Source: Candolleomyces eurysporus
Taxonomy: Eukaryota; Basidiomycota; Agaricomycetes; Agaricales; Psathyrellaceae
Assembly (NCBI GenBank): GCA_027579435.1
Contig: JANBPK010001494.1
Span: forward strand, 1 to 60,553
Direction of reading: 5' to 3'
Length of the DNA stretch: 60,553 nt
Shown: positions 1-11,200 of the stretch, piece after piece
How positions within the stretch are numbered: position 1 is the first letter of the stretch
Layout of the letters: each line of letters begins with the position of its first letter
Notes under the pieces: model-generated
Told to the model about the DNA's origin: nothing
The model's input: only the letters and a program-made list of their open reading frames with translations
Databases searched by the model: none
Made by a program: the position numbers and the translations under genes

Positions 1-72
1 CGGGGTATTGCCCTCCGGATTGTCGGCAGGGCCATGGTTGTCTCCTCCTCCAGAGTGAGTAAATTCGGCCAT
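1..72 (-). CDS. 5' end of an NLR-like gene, cut by window edge
   Basis: Only the first 24 codons are visible, beginning MAEFTHSGGGDNHG and running off the left edge. They match the first residues of the complete NLR-like gene that starts at 11956 (MSEFIHSGGENRG), and the upstream DNA of the two is also alike for hundreds of bases. I therefore infer a second NACHT-type STAND gene transcribed leftward out of the window. Its NACHT and repeat domains cannot be seen here, so its integrity is unknown. Confidence 0.6.
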   Translation of the reverse strand, partial: MAEFTHSGGGDNHGPADNPEGNTP

Positions 73-539
73 ATCGATTTGTTGGTAAGTTGGTTCGAAA
101 AGCTCGGTTAGATCGCAAAAGTTTCGACAGTGGATGGTGGTCCAAGTTCAAGTTGCGGTGAGAGAGCGCAAGGCATTCCTGATGATCCCGTGACTCTGCG
201 GTTGGGCGTCGAACTCTGGGAGGCAGTTCGGCCGATACTTCGCAAGCCTACTCTCAAAGGGATCTCATTGGCTAACGAATCGCGGAGTCAGAAGATCCGG
301 TAAGATATCGCTAAACTCGTGCGTCACAATCGTTGACCCTCAAAACAAGGTAGTAGATAAAGCATATATGCATAAGGGCCGAATCTCCAGACAGCAAAGG
401 AAAATCGAGACTGAATCCACCGCCCGAGCTGCAAAGCTCAAGATACCGAACCCGAGGCGCCTCATCTGAGGAAGTCAAATGTGACCCTACACAAAAACAA
501 TCAGCCATCACGTTCAACCCGGGCACAAAGAGCGAAAGA

Positions 540-2840
540 AGAGATGGAGAAACAATAATCACGCACCTTCCCCACTCCTGCTCATGGCATCAAGATCTTT
601 CCAACCTCCACGCTATCCAGCACCCAAGCTCAAACTCGGTATAGAACCCGGCCACATTCGAAGCGGCCGCGTCCTACTGGAAGGTAGGCCAAAAGGTGAG
701 GTCGACAGTCCATTTGCATAATTCCAGGATTTCGTCTTCGTCCGTATATCGCATATTTCTGCTGGAGTCACTGGTGTAGAGGGTGGCGACGAAGGAGGAG
801 TCTATGAGGCGGTTAAGATCAGTTTAAAGTAAATAGTTTAAGATATGGAGAAGTCGACGAACCGGAGGGTGATTGGGAGATTTGCTTGAGATCGCGAACA
901 GTTCCGCACCGGGGGGGGATTCGCCAACAAGCTGACCAGAAATTGGTCGTGAGACGTCGCCTGAAAGCAAAATCAATATCCGAAGTCGAGATAGGCGACA
1001 GGCACGACGCACCCTTTCCTAACAATCGCCCCTTTCCACGAAAGATATTGCAACCTATCAAGCATGCAAAACTCGTCAACAAGCCACGAGAGCAGAGACG
1101 TGAAGGACGCATACCACCAACATCGATATATACACAGGTTTTTTGAGCCAATCCATCTGTGCCGCAAGTGGCTCGACCTACTTGAACAATGTAAACACCC
1201 TGGGCCAACGATTGACAAAGAAACCCGCACCTTCATAAAATACGGATGACCGTCGAAACCAAACTCCTCTTCGCCAACCCGTACTGCGAAGCACTACGAA
1301 GCGTCGCAGTAGCTGCGCCAGGAGGGCGACAGATGTACGGAATTAGTCTTCCGAATTGTTGCTATGCAATTCAAGCGTCAGTATATCGGCCTTTCTCGTG
1401 ATATGAATCGTCAAGCCTCACCTCGATACGTTGCTTTGAATGCTCGCTGGCGGCGAGCGTGTAGAGGCTGGTCGATTTTAGCGGGTTGCTCTTCGGATAG
1501 TTGGAGAACTTATGCCACAGAATCAGCAAACGGCAGAATCGGAAGAACAACACAGAATAGTATCCACCTGATCTATGACAGAGGTAAAGACTTGTCTTCG
1601 AAACAAATTGCCCGACATCGACAACTGTCCATTGATCAGCCCAACGGTAGGATGATGAGCGCCTTCGATGTTGAAGGAGGTGAAATGGAACATGTTGTCT
1701 ATGAGAAGACAGGACATTGTAGTCAACGTACAATAATTGCAATTGCAGGAAAACCTACCATCGGCTTATCGGATTCGCTGAACAAGTGCACTGGGAAGAC
1801 CCATCGGTAAGTGGGGATCGAACAACGGGGGCTTCACACTCGCTGAAGTAAGCCAGCGAGGCGAGGCTGAGGTACGCAGGATGGTCCACCAAAGGAGTGT
1901 GATCCAGAACCTCGAGTTAGCAAAGAGACGCGACTTGAAAAACAACGTAGGGGCACCTTGACAAGCTCCCGGAAGGTCAAACCAAGTTCGCCCCAACGGA
2001 GCACACATCCCTGCAATCTCGAGGTGCGTCAAAGTCTGCCCGATAATCTGCAGCACGCTCATCAGAATTGAGCTACTCGATAAAATGATAATCGAGACTC
2101 ACCTTTCACACAGCCAAATCAACGGCACCATTGCGAGGAATATAGTTCTGTGAGGGTTCGGGTGGGGTGCGCACGCTGAACCGCAGCGGCCTCGGGATTG
2201 CAATGGTATTTTCCATGTATTGTCCCCTGGACGCGCGCTGGCCACCAAACTGGCTGCTATAGCCGGAAGTACGTGCTTTCCCAGTCTTTCGCGACCCAGG
2301 CCGCTGGAACGGTGAGCCAGACGTCTGCCGTGTCTAGGAGAATAACAATCATCAGAATCGGTACGCGCGATGCATGCCGAGGTACTTACTGAGAGCGGTG
2401 ACGGCTCCGATGTCCCTGGGAATCTGATCTTTGGTGTACTACCAGAGGCAGGCGAAGAAGTCGGTCGTGGGGAGTATTTATGTGGGTGAAAACGCGGACA
2501 GGTTTCCTTCCCGGAATATCGGACAATCGAAGCCCATCCACAGCGGGCTCAGCTGCCATCCATGAGGCTTGCATTCTTCGCGTCAAGAAGGTAGGACAAG
2601 CATGCAGGGATCTGGAAAAGCGGACACTTTGTTGAGAACAGGAGTTTGGAAGGAGTCGGATTTCGTGTACCTTGGCAAGGTGAGGATCTGCCGCACTGTT
2701 TACAGTAGGGAGTCCCCGAGGACGCGGTAACTAGCCATTGCCCAACCAAAATGCTAAGATCGCTCACGAAAATCGATCGACACTGATATCTTCTCCCCTT
2801 CCACAGCGTCGGTACAGACCGAGGCGGTGAACTCATCGAT
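540..2840 (-). pseudogene. HSPA12-like Hsp70 (actin-like ATPase) pseudogene, copy 1
   Basis: Split, frameshifted pieces on the minus strand resemble the HSPA12-type Hsp70s common in basidiomycetes. In gene order there is a phosphate-1-like VSIDF near 2790-2755, an IPACL exon near 2610-2550, a DTADVWLTVPAAW exon near 2335-2290, and a C-terminal block FVATLYTSDSSRNMRYTDED near 790-720 followed by GFYTEFEL near 640. Stops and frame changes interrupt these blocks; for example a TAG precedes the GFYTEFEL block where copy 2 reads a glutamine codon. The family uses ATP through an actin/Hsp70 fold, but this copy cannot make the full protein. The family name rests mainly on the better-preserved copy 2. 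Confidence 0.55.
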
Positions 2841-3643
2841 CCCGCAAATGCGTTGAATGCGGACGGTTGTCACTGATGTTAGGACTGCAAGAAGCGAGGG
2901 GCAAGTGCGATAAGCTGGGACTGCATAGCGGTCGCTGGCGACGGAATTTGCTGAGCTTGCTGTCCCCTCGTTGTCGCTGCTACCGGCATACACAGAAGTT
3001 GGGTATACGTGGATGGGGTTGGAGCTGCTTGAGCGTCTCCAACCTGGGCTGGGATGCGGGCCATCCAACCAGATACTTTGGGCCCAAGCTACGAGGCGTG
3101 CAAGAATGTTATCTGGAGGAGGGGACAATTCATTGATAAGCGTTTCAAATGAAGGGAAATGTCCCGCACCTTGACGCAAGATTCGAGATATCGACGCAGG
3201 AGGCTTAGAGGATGCGACGGGTTACGCGAGCGGATCCGCCAGGCTCCAGCCAAGCAAACACAAACTCTCCTCGAATTTTGATTTCGTGCCTCTTCAAAGC
3301 TTCACATGCAAGTAGGCGTTTCCAGTGGCGAGTGTGCCGGTACGGGCGCTGAGCGCTGAGCGTACACTGACAAATGAGAAGAGTATCTTTGTTAGATTGG
3401 CGCGATATTTGCAGGGACCTCTTCCACCAGAATTTCCAGAAGGAGAAGATGCCAGTGTCAGACATAGACGACCTTCTGGAAGTTATCGTCAGCAAGCGTA
3501 CTTTTTGCAGCATTTTCGAAGCTTGGTGTTCTGGGCACAGTTTCGAAGGAGTATAAAGGCCACTTGTAGGCGAGGATTCTCCTCAGTCATTCGACTTCTC
3601 GCTTCCCACTCAACACATCTATTTCAAAAAGCCGCTTATAACG

Positions 3644-4957
3644 ATGTCTTCTCAACAACAATTCTTCTTCCTCGGCGCCACTGGATACATTGGGTCCCAG
3701 TTCCTCGAGTCAGCCAAGCACGACGCTGCCCTCTACGCCAAACTCAAGGAGTTTACCCTCGTAGCTTTGGTTCGCGATCCCGAGAGCGCCAAGGCCAAGC
3801 AGCTCCAGGAAGTGTGGCCTGGCGTCGTATTGGTCAAGGGTACTCTGGATGATCTGAGCATCATTGAAGAGCAGGCTCGGAATTCTGCCCTCACTTTCAA
3901 CGCTGCCAGCTCTGATCATGAGCCGAGTGTCCAAGGTGGAGTTTCTGGTGCATCTTTCCACTCAGGTCGATCTTCTAAACTATCTCCCGATTCATTTCTT
4001 CAGCTATCGTCAGAGGTTTGCAGAAAAGATCTGCAGACCACGCCAACGGACCCAAGCCGCTTTATATCCATACCTCTGGTTTGGCCATCCTGAGCGATAA
4101 CAACCGTGGCGAGAAGGTNCCCCCCGGAGCGTATCGTCCAGCACTCCGATAGCACATTCAGACTAGAAGACTTCCCACCTACCAACCCTCATCAAGGTCC
4201 GGATAGGATTATCCACACTGCTGGGGCTCAGACGGAAAATCCTATCAGGGCCATTTCTGTGTACCCTGGTTCTGTTTATGGCTTGGGAGACGGTAAGAAG
4301 TTTTGGCCGCTTATCGAGAGGGCTTTCCGTTGAATACATGAAAATGCTACTAGGTATTTCGCCTGATTCCACGCTCTTCAGGGTCTTTGGCTCCCTCTAC
4401 ATCCAAACCGGAGTGGCAGGCACTTGGGGACCGGGCTATAACGCGCTTTCGGTCATCCATGTCAAGGATGTTGGTGTTGCTTTCGTCGAAATCTTCAAGC
4501 TCGTGCTTGAGGGTAAAGCGAAGGACAATTGTGAGTTCACCTACTCTGATTTTATGGTTATCTTTCTGACCCAAGAACTGATGCTAGATTTCATCGCGGA
4601 CGACAAGGCTGAGCCTCTCGTCATGAAACGGTTCACGGAAGTAACGGCAAAGGTACGTTTCTGTTTCCTATCCACCAGTCGAAATTGTACTCACAATCGT
4701 AATAAAAAATCTAACAGATACTCCACGCCCACGACCTGCTTAAAGACCCAGAGGTCAAGCCCTTCCTCGAGGCTGTGACAAACAGCTTTGGCGACTTTGG
4801 GTGGGGCGTATTTGGAGGCAACTGGCAGGCTATTCCTGACCGCCTGAAGACCGAAGGCTGGGAACCAAAGGAGACAGCCAAACTCCCGTTCTGGGACTCC
4901 CCGCCTTCGGAAGCTGAGAAATTCGCCGCGACGTACAAGGCATCGAGGACGGAGTAG
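3644..4957 (+). CDS. NmrA/epimerase-like NAD(P)-binding dehydrogenase
   Basis: Five exons (3644-3935, 4004-4292, 4354-4530, 4588-4652, 4718-4957) join in frame into 353 residues once the single N at 4119 is ignored; with the N counted, exon 2 shifts frame. The N-terminus carries a Rossmann dinucleotide-binding motif, FFLGATGYIGSQFL (GxTGYIG), then VALVRDPESAK, as in NmrA-like and NAD-dependent epimerase/dehydratase proteins. Downstream blocks include YIHTSGLAIL, SVYPGSVYG and TGVAGTWGPGYNALSVIHV. The substrate cannot be read from sequence. Upstream DNA from about 3366 and the first half of exon 1 are duplicated at 6001-6529. The start is the first ATG of the exon, MSSQQQ. No secretion signal is visible, so it is probably cytosolic. 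Confidence 0.8.
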
Positions 4958-5421
4958 GCTCGAACTCGTGGCATGGACTGCTTGGTAGTGACTGTATATC
5001 ATTCTTAGCTTTCTGCTATAGTATTGTCTCGACTTGCCGCCATGCCATGTTGTCATCAATCAATCATTTTACTTGTCATTTTATTCTACACTTATATATC
5101 TTATTCTTGGGATGTGATGTTATTCATACTCGGGGCGATTTTGCTGGATTGCTGGATTGAGGTTGAAGTAGTACTTGTGTTCAGCGGGCCGTTGCTTTGC
5201 GCGGCATGTTCCGAGGCCTCTATTGCTTTCAAACCTTATTTTTGGCATCATGAGTTTGAAAATCATCTATTGACATGTTGCGAAATATTGTCATTCACCA
5301 CTGAAGTAGTAGGAAATGTGTGAGCAGGAGAGAGCATTTGGACTCAATAAGTTGGAGAGAGGACAGGACAGGAAAAGGAAAAAGATTGCACAATCACATT
5401 GTACAAAACAGGACAATAAGC
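4958..5421. other. Intergenic, edge of CpG-depleted zone
   Basis: No gene recognised. CpG dinucleotides are normal up to about 5220 and then become rare, marking the left edge of the depleted zone. Confidence 0.5.
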
Positions 5422-5717
5422 TTGGTGTGTCACACTGCGGTTTTTGATGTGTTTTTTCAATGAGCACATTTTAAGCAAATGAGGTGCAAGGGATGCATTT
5501 TTCTTACAATTTGTGTTTAATGTGCCTACATTGGACACATATTGAGCAAAGTTTTAGTGGTGGCAGAAGGAGGCCAGACACATGCAATGCAAATTTGAAT
5601 TTGTCTAGCTTAAACATTTGTATTGCAGATTGTAAACAAAGTCAACCTTTGCATTTGGTTTGCTTAAAATGTACTCTTTGAACAAACACATCAAAAACCA
5701 CAGTGTCAGTGTGCTGG
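5422..5717. mobile_element. MITE-like element with ~65-bp terminal inverted repeats
   Basis: The left arm (about 5422-5492) and the right arm (about 5647-5717) are reverse complements over about 65-70 bp with some mismatches. Shared cores are TTTTTGATGTGTT on the left against AACACATCAAAAA on the right, and ACATTTTAAGCAAA against TTTGCTTAAAATGT. The 150-bp centre has no coding potential. The size, long inverted repeats and lack of a transposase fit a non-autonomous foldback or MITE element. I could not define a target-site duplication, so the exact ends and superfamily are open. Confidence 0.65.
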
Positions 5718-6000
5718 GTAAAAGTACCCAAGGCTTAGAGGCCTCGGAACTTTGGGCAGGAGCATAGAGATCAGTGGATTACCCAAGGAGCATGGTCAAT
5801 GCCATTCCTTCATTGCTGGTACATAGCCTCCCTGATAATGGCTACAATGTCTTACTCATTAGCATTTAGATTCTCTGCTTCGTTGTCCAGGTACCCTCTT
5901 AACAGTCATAGACATCCAGACGTCCAGACGCATATGCTGCAAAGCATTCCAGCATGGGCGCTGAACAACCCCTGGTGGGGTTAACCAAACCGGCGACCCC

Positions 6001-6529
6001 ACACTGACAAATGAGAAGGCTGTCTTTGTCAGATTGGCGCAAGATTTGCAGGAACATTTTCTGATAGCACCTTACATTTCCAAAATCAGGCAGATGCCAG
6101 TGTTACACTCTCTGCACGGCTGCCCCAGGCATACCTCTGAATTTGAGTACAGTCAGCAATATATTTCTGCAACAATTGACTTCTGAAGATGCAGCTTCTG
6201 GGCATGGTTTTGAAGGAGTATGAAGGGTAGCTGAAGGTGAGTTGAGCGCTCTGCACATTTATTTGACTTCTCACTTCCACGATTCAATACGCCAATCTTG
6301 ATAAACATCTTATGATGATGTCTTTTCCTTAGCAGCAATTCTTCTTCCTCAGCACCACTGGATACATTGGGTCCCAGTTCCTCAAGTCAGCCAAGCACAA
6401 TGCTGTGCTCTACGCCAAACTCAAGGAATTTACACTTGTTGCTTTGGTTCACAATCCTGAGAGCGCCAAGGCCAAGCAGCTCCAGGAAGTGTGGCCTGGC
6501 ATTGTATTGGTCAAGGGTACTTTGGACCT
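6001..6529 (+). pseudogene. Truncated copy of the 3644-4957 dehydrogenase
   Basis: From CACTGACAAATGAGAAG the sequence follows the promoter, leader and first ~190 coding bases of the dehydrogenase (parent 3366-3850), then stops abruptly at about 6529 where unrelated sequence begins. The ATG context is altered and the rest of the gene is missing. In the alignable exon part (6339-6529) about 11 of 13 parental CpG sites have become TpG or CpA, against about six other substitutions. It is therefore a dead partial duplicate that decayed by cytosine-methylation-type mutation. Confidence 0.85.
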
Positions 6530-8277
6530 TTATCTTTTCTTCAACTTAGTATCACGCCACACAAGATAGAAGTCACAAATCCAATCAATTGCAAATGCAA
6601 AGTAACACAAATAAAACAGCAGTAATTCTCTCTGGAAACTATGCTACAAGAGTCTGTTATATATATACTATCTGGAGCTGTGCAATCACCAGAGCTTGGC
6701 AAATAGGTGTTACACAAGATTTATAAACAAAAGAGTCCAGGCCCCAGCTAGAGAGAGAGAAAAAGAGATAGCAAGAGGGTATTGGATACGCTAAGGTGCC
6801 GCTGCACCACTTCTGCACCCACACTGTGACTATTAATAGATTCTTTTTGCCTTTTCTGGTTTGCCAAATGGGATGCTGAAGTTGATCAAGGGTGGTTGGT
6901 CCATGGTTATATCAACCACCACCTTGGTGTGCCTTTGCTCAAGCTGCATGAGGAGGAGTCAGACCTTTGTCAATTAAATGGTATTATCTTGGCAAATCAC
7001 TTGTGACTGCCTCCCAGGTTATCTCTTTCCTTGAGTGACCTTTCTTTCAGAGTATTTTGAGCTCCTTTATCATGCCATGCCAGCCATCATGCCATTTGAC
7101 ATGCCAGAACCTTGCCGTGCATCTCTTTGCATGCTTAGGGACTTGTCCCCACTGCTCTAGCACTGAATATACTCAATTAATGTGAGGCTGTGTGAGAGGT
7201 CAGGTACCTTTAGTGCCTAGGAAATCTCCTCTATTGCCTGGTAGTGAAACTGAGTTGTTCAGCTGCAGGTTAGGCCGTTTGATCTGAAGTGGCACCAACT
7301 GGCTAACATACTAAACCCTAATCTCGGGTATAGTGGGCAGGCTTCTAAGCCAACAGTCCTCAAGCAGACTCCAACCCTTGTGAACCCAAGAGTAGCATAC
7401 ACTTTTGTTATCCTTTGCACCATGTGAGTTTAATAGTGAAAGGGTTTCATTGTGTGGAGATTAGATAGCCACAACCATGTATTGAATTATGAACTAGTTA
7501 TTCAATAAATGGTACTTATTTCACAAAAAGGCGAACATGGTCATATCACTGAGTCCAAGGAGTTCTGTAAAGTGTGGCCTAGCACCACTTGTTGCCAGTC
7601 ACTTTGAATTGCTGCTTTCCTATTTGTCTATGCCAGTGTGAGGTGAGATAAAGGGCCTGGGGCAGAAAGGGGTGGCAATCACCATGCAAATGCCTTGGCC
7701 ACTTGCCACAGGTTACACTAGCAATGATGAAAACTCCAGTGGCACCATTTCTTTACTGTTGGAAAAGTCTGACTGGTGCATCCAATGGTGGTCCCATTCT
7801 TGGCCCATTCCAGCTAAGCTCAGTTGATGGCAACACAGTCCCAGCACTATCCAACAGTGATGCCAAGAGCCAGTGCAACATTTTTGCCTTTGGTACTGGT
7901 GGCAACAGCCTCCAATGGGCATTCAGAATTTTCTGACAACCGCTGAGCTTAAGCTGTGCCATGCATCACTGACAAGGAATAAAAATAATCTGGAATTCAA
8001 GTTACATTGTTCAAGGCATCCACAAATGTAGATAGAGTAAATGGATTAAACTACCTGGATCTGGATGTGGAGTATCCATAAGATTAGTACTCACCATCAA
8101 GATGGCTCATGAAGAAGAGAGAACTGAATTTATGGTAAATGCTACATCTATACAAAGTGAGAGTGACAGTAGAAATAATATTTGAAGTCTAAGTCAGGAG
8201 TGCTCCAAACTTGAAATAAAAAACATAGAGTTGGAAATTTCAGTTTACTCTCCAGCGCCAGACTAGGTGTGAGAAAT
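6530..8277. other. AT-rich, CpG-poor intergenic stretch, no gene seen
   Basis: There is no convincing open frame with family features. The first 300 bases carry TATATATATAC and a purine-rich GAGAGAGAGAAAAAGAG tract, which would suit a decayed LTR on the minus strand, but no paired LTR, primer-binding site or polyprotein is visible. The rest is unexplained. Confidence 0.4.
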
Positions 8278-11200
8278 TCAGAATTGATTCTTCAATGTTT
8301 TGGAGATGTCAAAAATATAGACTCGACCATTTTTGCACCCAGTGGCTGCAAGTGAAAATGCAGAGTCAAAAGAGAGATTAGAAATGTCCCAGTTTGAGGG
8401 AAACCAGCAAATCGGAACCAGTGTTGGTGAAAAATCCTGGCCAGTGAACTTGACTTGAGCCAATCCAGAAACAGAGGGGGTTTGTTTTGCAACATTTGCA
8501 TAGAGTGTTAAAAAGTCTGCAAAAATTATGAAATGGATTTCATTTTTAAGAGTAGCAAGAAGGGTTCCTGCTTGGCTGTCCCACAGGCACACTGTCTTGT
8601 CATGTGATGCAGATGCCAGCCTTTGCCCATCAGGTGAGAATGCAACACTGTTCACCCAACTGGAATGGCCTTCAAGAGTGGCAAGAAGGGTTCCTGCTTG
8701 GCTGTCCCATAAGCACACTGTGTCATCATATGATGCAGATGCCAGCCGTTCTCCATCAGGTGAGAAGGCAACACTTGTTATCAGACCAGAATGGCCTTCA
8801 AACATGGCAAGAAGGGTTCCTGCTTGGCCATCCCACAAGCGCACTGTCTTGTCCCATGATCCGGATGCTATCCTTTTCCCATCAGGTGAAAAGGCAACAC
8901 TAGTTACTTCTTGAAGATGGCCTGGTAAAACTGCAAGCTCCAATGGCCAACTCATATCTCCCTTTTTGATGCATGTTACACCATTTTGCTTCTTGTATAT
9001 TTGATGAATGTTTGTTTGTTTTGGTGCAAGAGATATGCAAGACCAATATGCATGCAAAGGTGCCCTTTTCATAATGTTGGAGTTTAGCAAAAGAAATCTC
9101 TGACCATCTTGGAAGAGTTCTTTTAATGAGTCTAGGCCACTGTGACTTGGCTATGTTGGCACAATACAATTTGGTAAATATTGGTCAATAACAGCCATAG
9201 AAATTTGACATACCAGTTTGTCTAAGGCCTCTTTCAATGCAATATGAGCTATATCCAGCTGGTTGATGTAGGCCAATACTTCAAACCAATGCATCAAATG
9301 CTCCTTTGAGAATGTGTCTATTAGGCCAACAAGATTGGAGTCCATGTTTTCCAGTCTGCCAAGGTGATTAGCCCAATAGCAAACTGCATATTGCAGTTCT
9401 TTGGAAATGTGGTCAGTACTCAAGCCTTCTTTGAGCAAATCATCCAGGTCTTTAAATTGATCCTTGGAGGGCACAGGGACTTGGCAAATATTGAATTTGA
9501 GCTGCATGTTCATGACTTGCAAGCAATACTTTGCCAAGTGCAAATGATGCTCCTGCTCTACAATCTGGAACTCAGAAGGACAAGAGGACCCAGTGATAAA
9601 GTCAGGAAATGATTTGTGGTGAACCTTGTAAGTGAGAGCAGAGCCCTCACCCAATGGTGCAAGAATTGAATGCAAGTTGGCCAAAGTGACTCTAATATTG
9701 AGCTCAGCTTGATCCAATAGTCTTGCTAAAGTCATGGTAGAAAGGGGATTTTGAAGAACAAGAATAGCACCAACAATCTGTTTGAATCTACTGAGCCACT
9801 TTTCTGCATTTTCAGCAGGCTTGGCAGATTGAAGCACATGGAGATATAATCCACCCAGTTGAGATATTGGACTAGGGCCATCAGACTCCAGATCCAAAAG
9901 CTGTTCAAGTTGCCCTTTAGGATCAAGGTGTTGCTCATCAAGTATAAACTTGATGGCAGTGGATGCAAAGATAAAGAGTGGCCCAGACAATTTGACAAGT
10001 TTAGCCTTTTCCTCTACTGTTGGCTGCCAGCAAGGATCATACAAATCCCCTAGAACCTCTTGCATCCTGACTGATGACAAAGAGTAGTCCAAATATAGAG
10101 AAATATCCTTCTCAACTATGAGGTCCTCTATTTCCTGAAGATGGAAGATGTGTGCATAATTTGTGCCCATATACTTGTTTCTCAGTGCCCGTTCTGGACG
10201 ACTGGTAAGAAACACCTTCATATTTGGCAACTGAGGGACTGAGGATATGAGAAGGTTCATAATAGCTGAAGCATCAGGTTCAGCACATTCATCCAGTGCA
10301 TCAACAACCAGAACAAGTGGGGTTGCTCTTTGCTCAAGCAGTGAAGTGAGTGGCTTTGCAACAAGCAAATTGAACTGCTGAGAAAGAACCTTGTCAAGAG
10401 CATCAGGATTACTGGTCATGGCAGCTGCAATGGCTGATCCATAAGATGCATCATAGTGAGCAAGCTGAAATGCAATGGTATGCACAAAGCCAAAAGCTTT
10501 CTTTCTATCATCCTGATCTCGAGAGAAGAAGAAGGTTGCCCCAAGAGAGTTGATGCCTGCTGCACGCTGTGCTACAGTTATGGCCACAGTAGACTTGCCA
10601 ATTCCAGCAATGCCATCAAGCACATAGAGTGGTGGGTTGTGGCCATCAGAGACAGAACCACTCATCCAGCGCCCAACATTAGCCAAGAGTGCAGAACGGG
10701 TGCCTTCAAAGCATGGCACAATCTTGGCCATGACCTCCTGTGAGTCATAAGCAGCACCAGGTACCCATTTGAGTTGACCAAGAGTGGAATTCTGCTAGTT
10801 TGGTTAATGGAAACCAAGATTGATAAAAAAGATAAAGAACAAACCTCAAAGTGTTTGTCAAGACCTTGCATCCACCCTACCTGGTCTTGAACATTGACAA
10901 GAATGTCACTCAAGACAATTGTCCCTGCAATATGATTTTCAATCTGTCAAGAATGTGAGTTGTCACTGCAAGAATATAAGGTCCTTAGAACCATACCCAG
11001 AAGTATTGCAAGAGTTCATCCAGTTTTTTGTTTGCTTCCTTGAGAACTTCAACATCATCCTCCACTAGCACATACGCCGTAATTCCCTTCGACTTTTCCT
11101 TATTTGCAGCCTCCAAAGTATTCCATATTCCCCTGCAGCCAGAACATTATTTGAATGTTTAACCGAGCATCTGAAGAAAGATACGCACTCCACAAGACGT

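Larger units (their letters stand above)
1..3130. repeat. Segmental duplication, copy 1 (NLR 5' end + HSPA12-like pseudogene)
   Basis: This stretch is a diverged direct copy of 11957-15140. Matching blocks occur in the same order: the NLR start and leader (such as GACAGTGGATGGTGGTCC at about 130 and 12000), the HSPA12-like 3' exons (about 540-800 and 12490-12740), the central Hsp70-like exons (about 1830-2400 and 13830-14350) and the 5' exons (2560-2790 and 14590-14860). Similarity fades near 3.1 kb. Boundaries are estimated by eye. Confidence 0.75.
5220..11070. other. CpG-depleted island (RIP/methylation-like)
   Basis: By eye CpG is rare throughout this 5.8-kb stretch, with long runs in 9.2-10.5 kb having almost none, while TpG and CpA are frequent. 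CpG is ordinary on both sides: before 5220 (for example GCGGGCCGTTGCTTTGCGCG) and after about 11070 (ACATACGCCGTAATTCCCTTCG). The island holds a MITE-like element, a truncated gene duplicate and most of an NLR gene. The right border falls inside the NLR gene, near its third exon. Confidence 0.75.

Noticed and set aside
6530..6830. Possible LTR on the minus strand
   Set aside because: A TATA-like run and purine tract are suggestive, but no second LTR, target-site duplication, primer-binding site or polyprotein was found.
7703..7936. 77-codon frame in the CpG-poor region
   Set aside because: Composition reflects CpG depletion and repeated CCAATGG/CCAGTGG words; no domain or splice context.
8528..8914. 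Long plus-strand frames opposite the WD40 repeats
   Set aside because: They are mirror frames of the repeat units; the minus strand carries the clear WD40 signatures.
10731..10731. ATG at 10731 (MAKIVPCFEG) as the NLR start
   Set aside because: Upstream exons back to 11956 join in frame across four short introns, and the paralogue at the left edge shares the 11956-type start.
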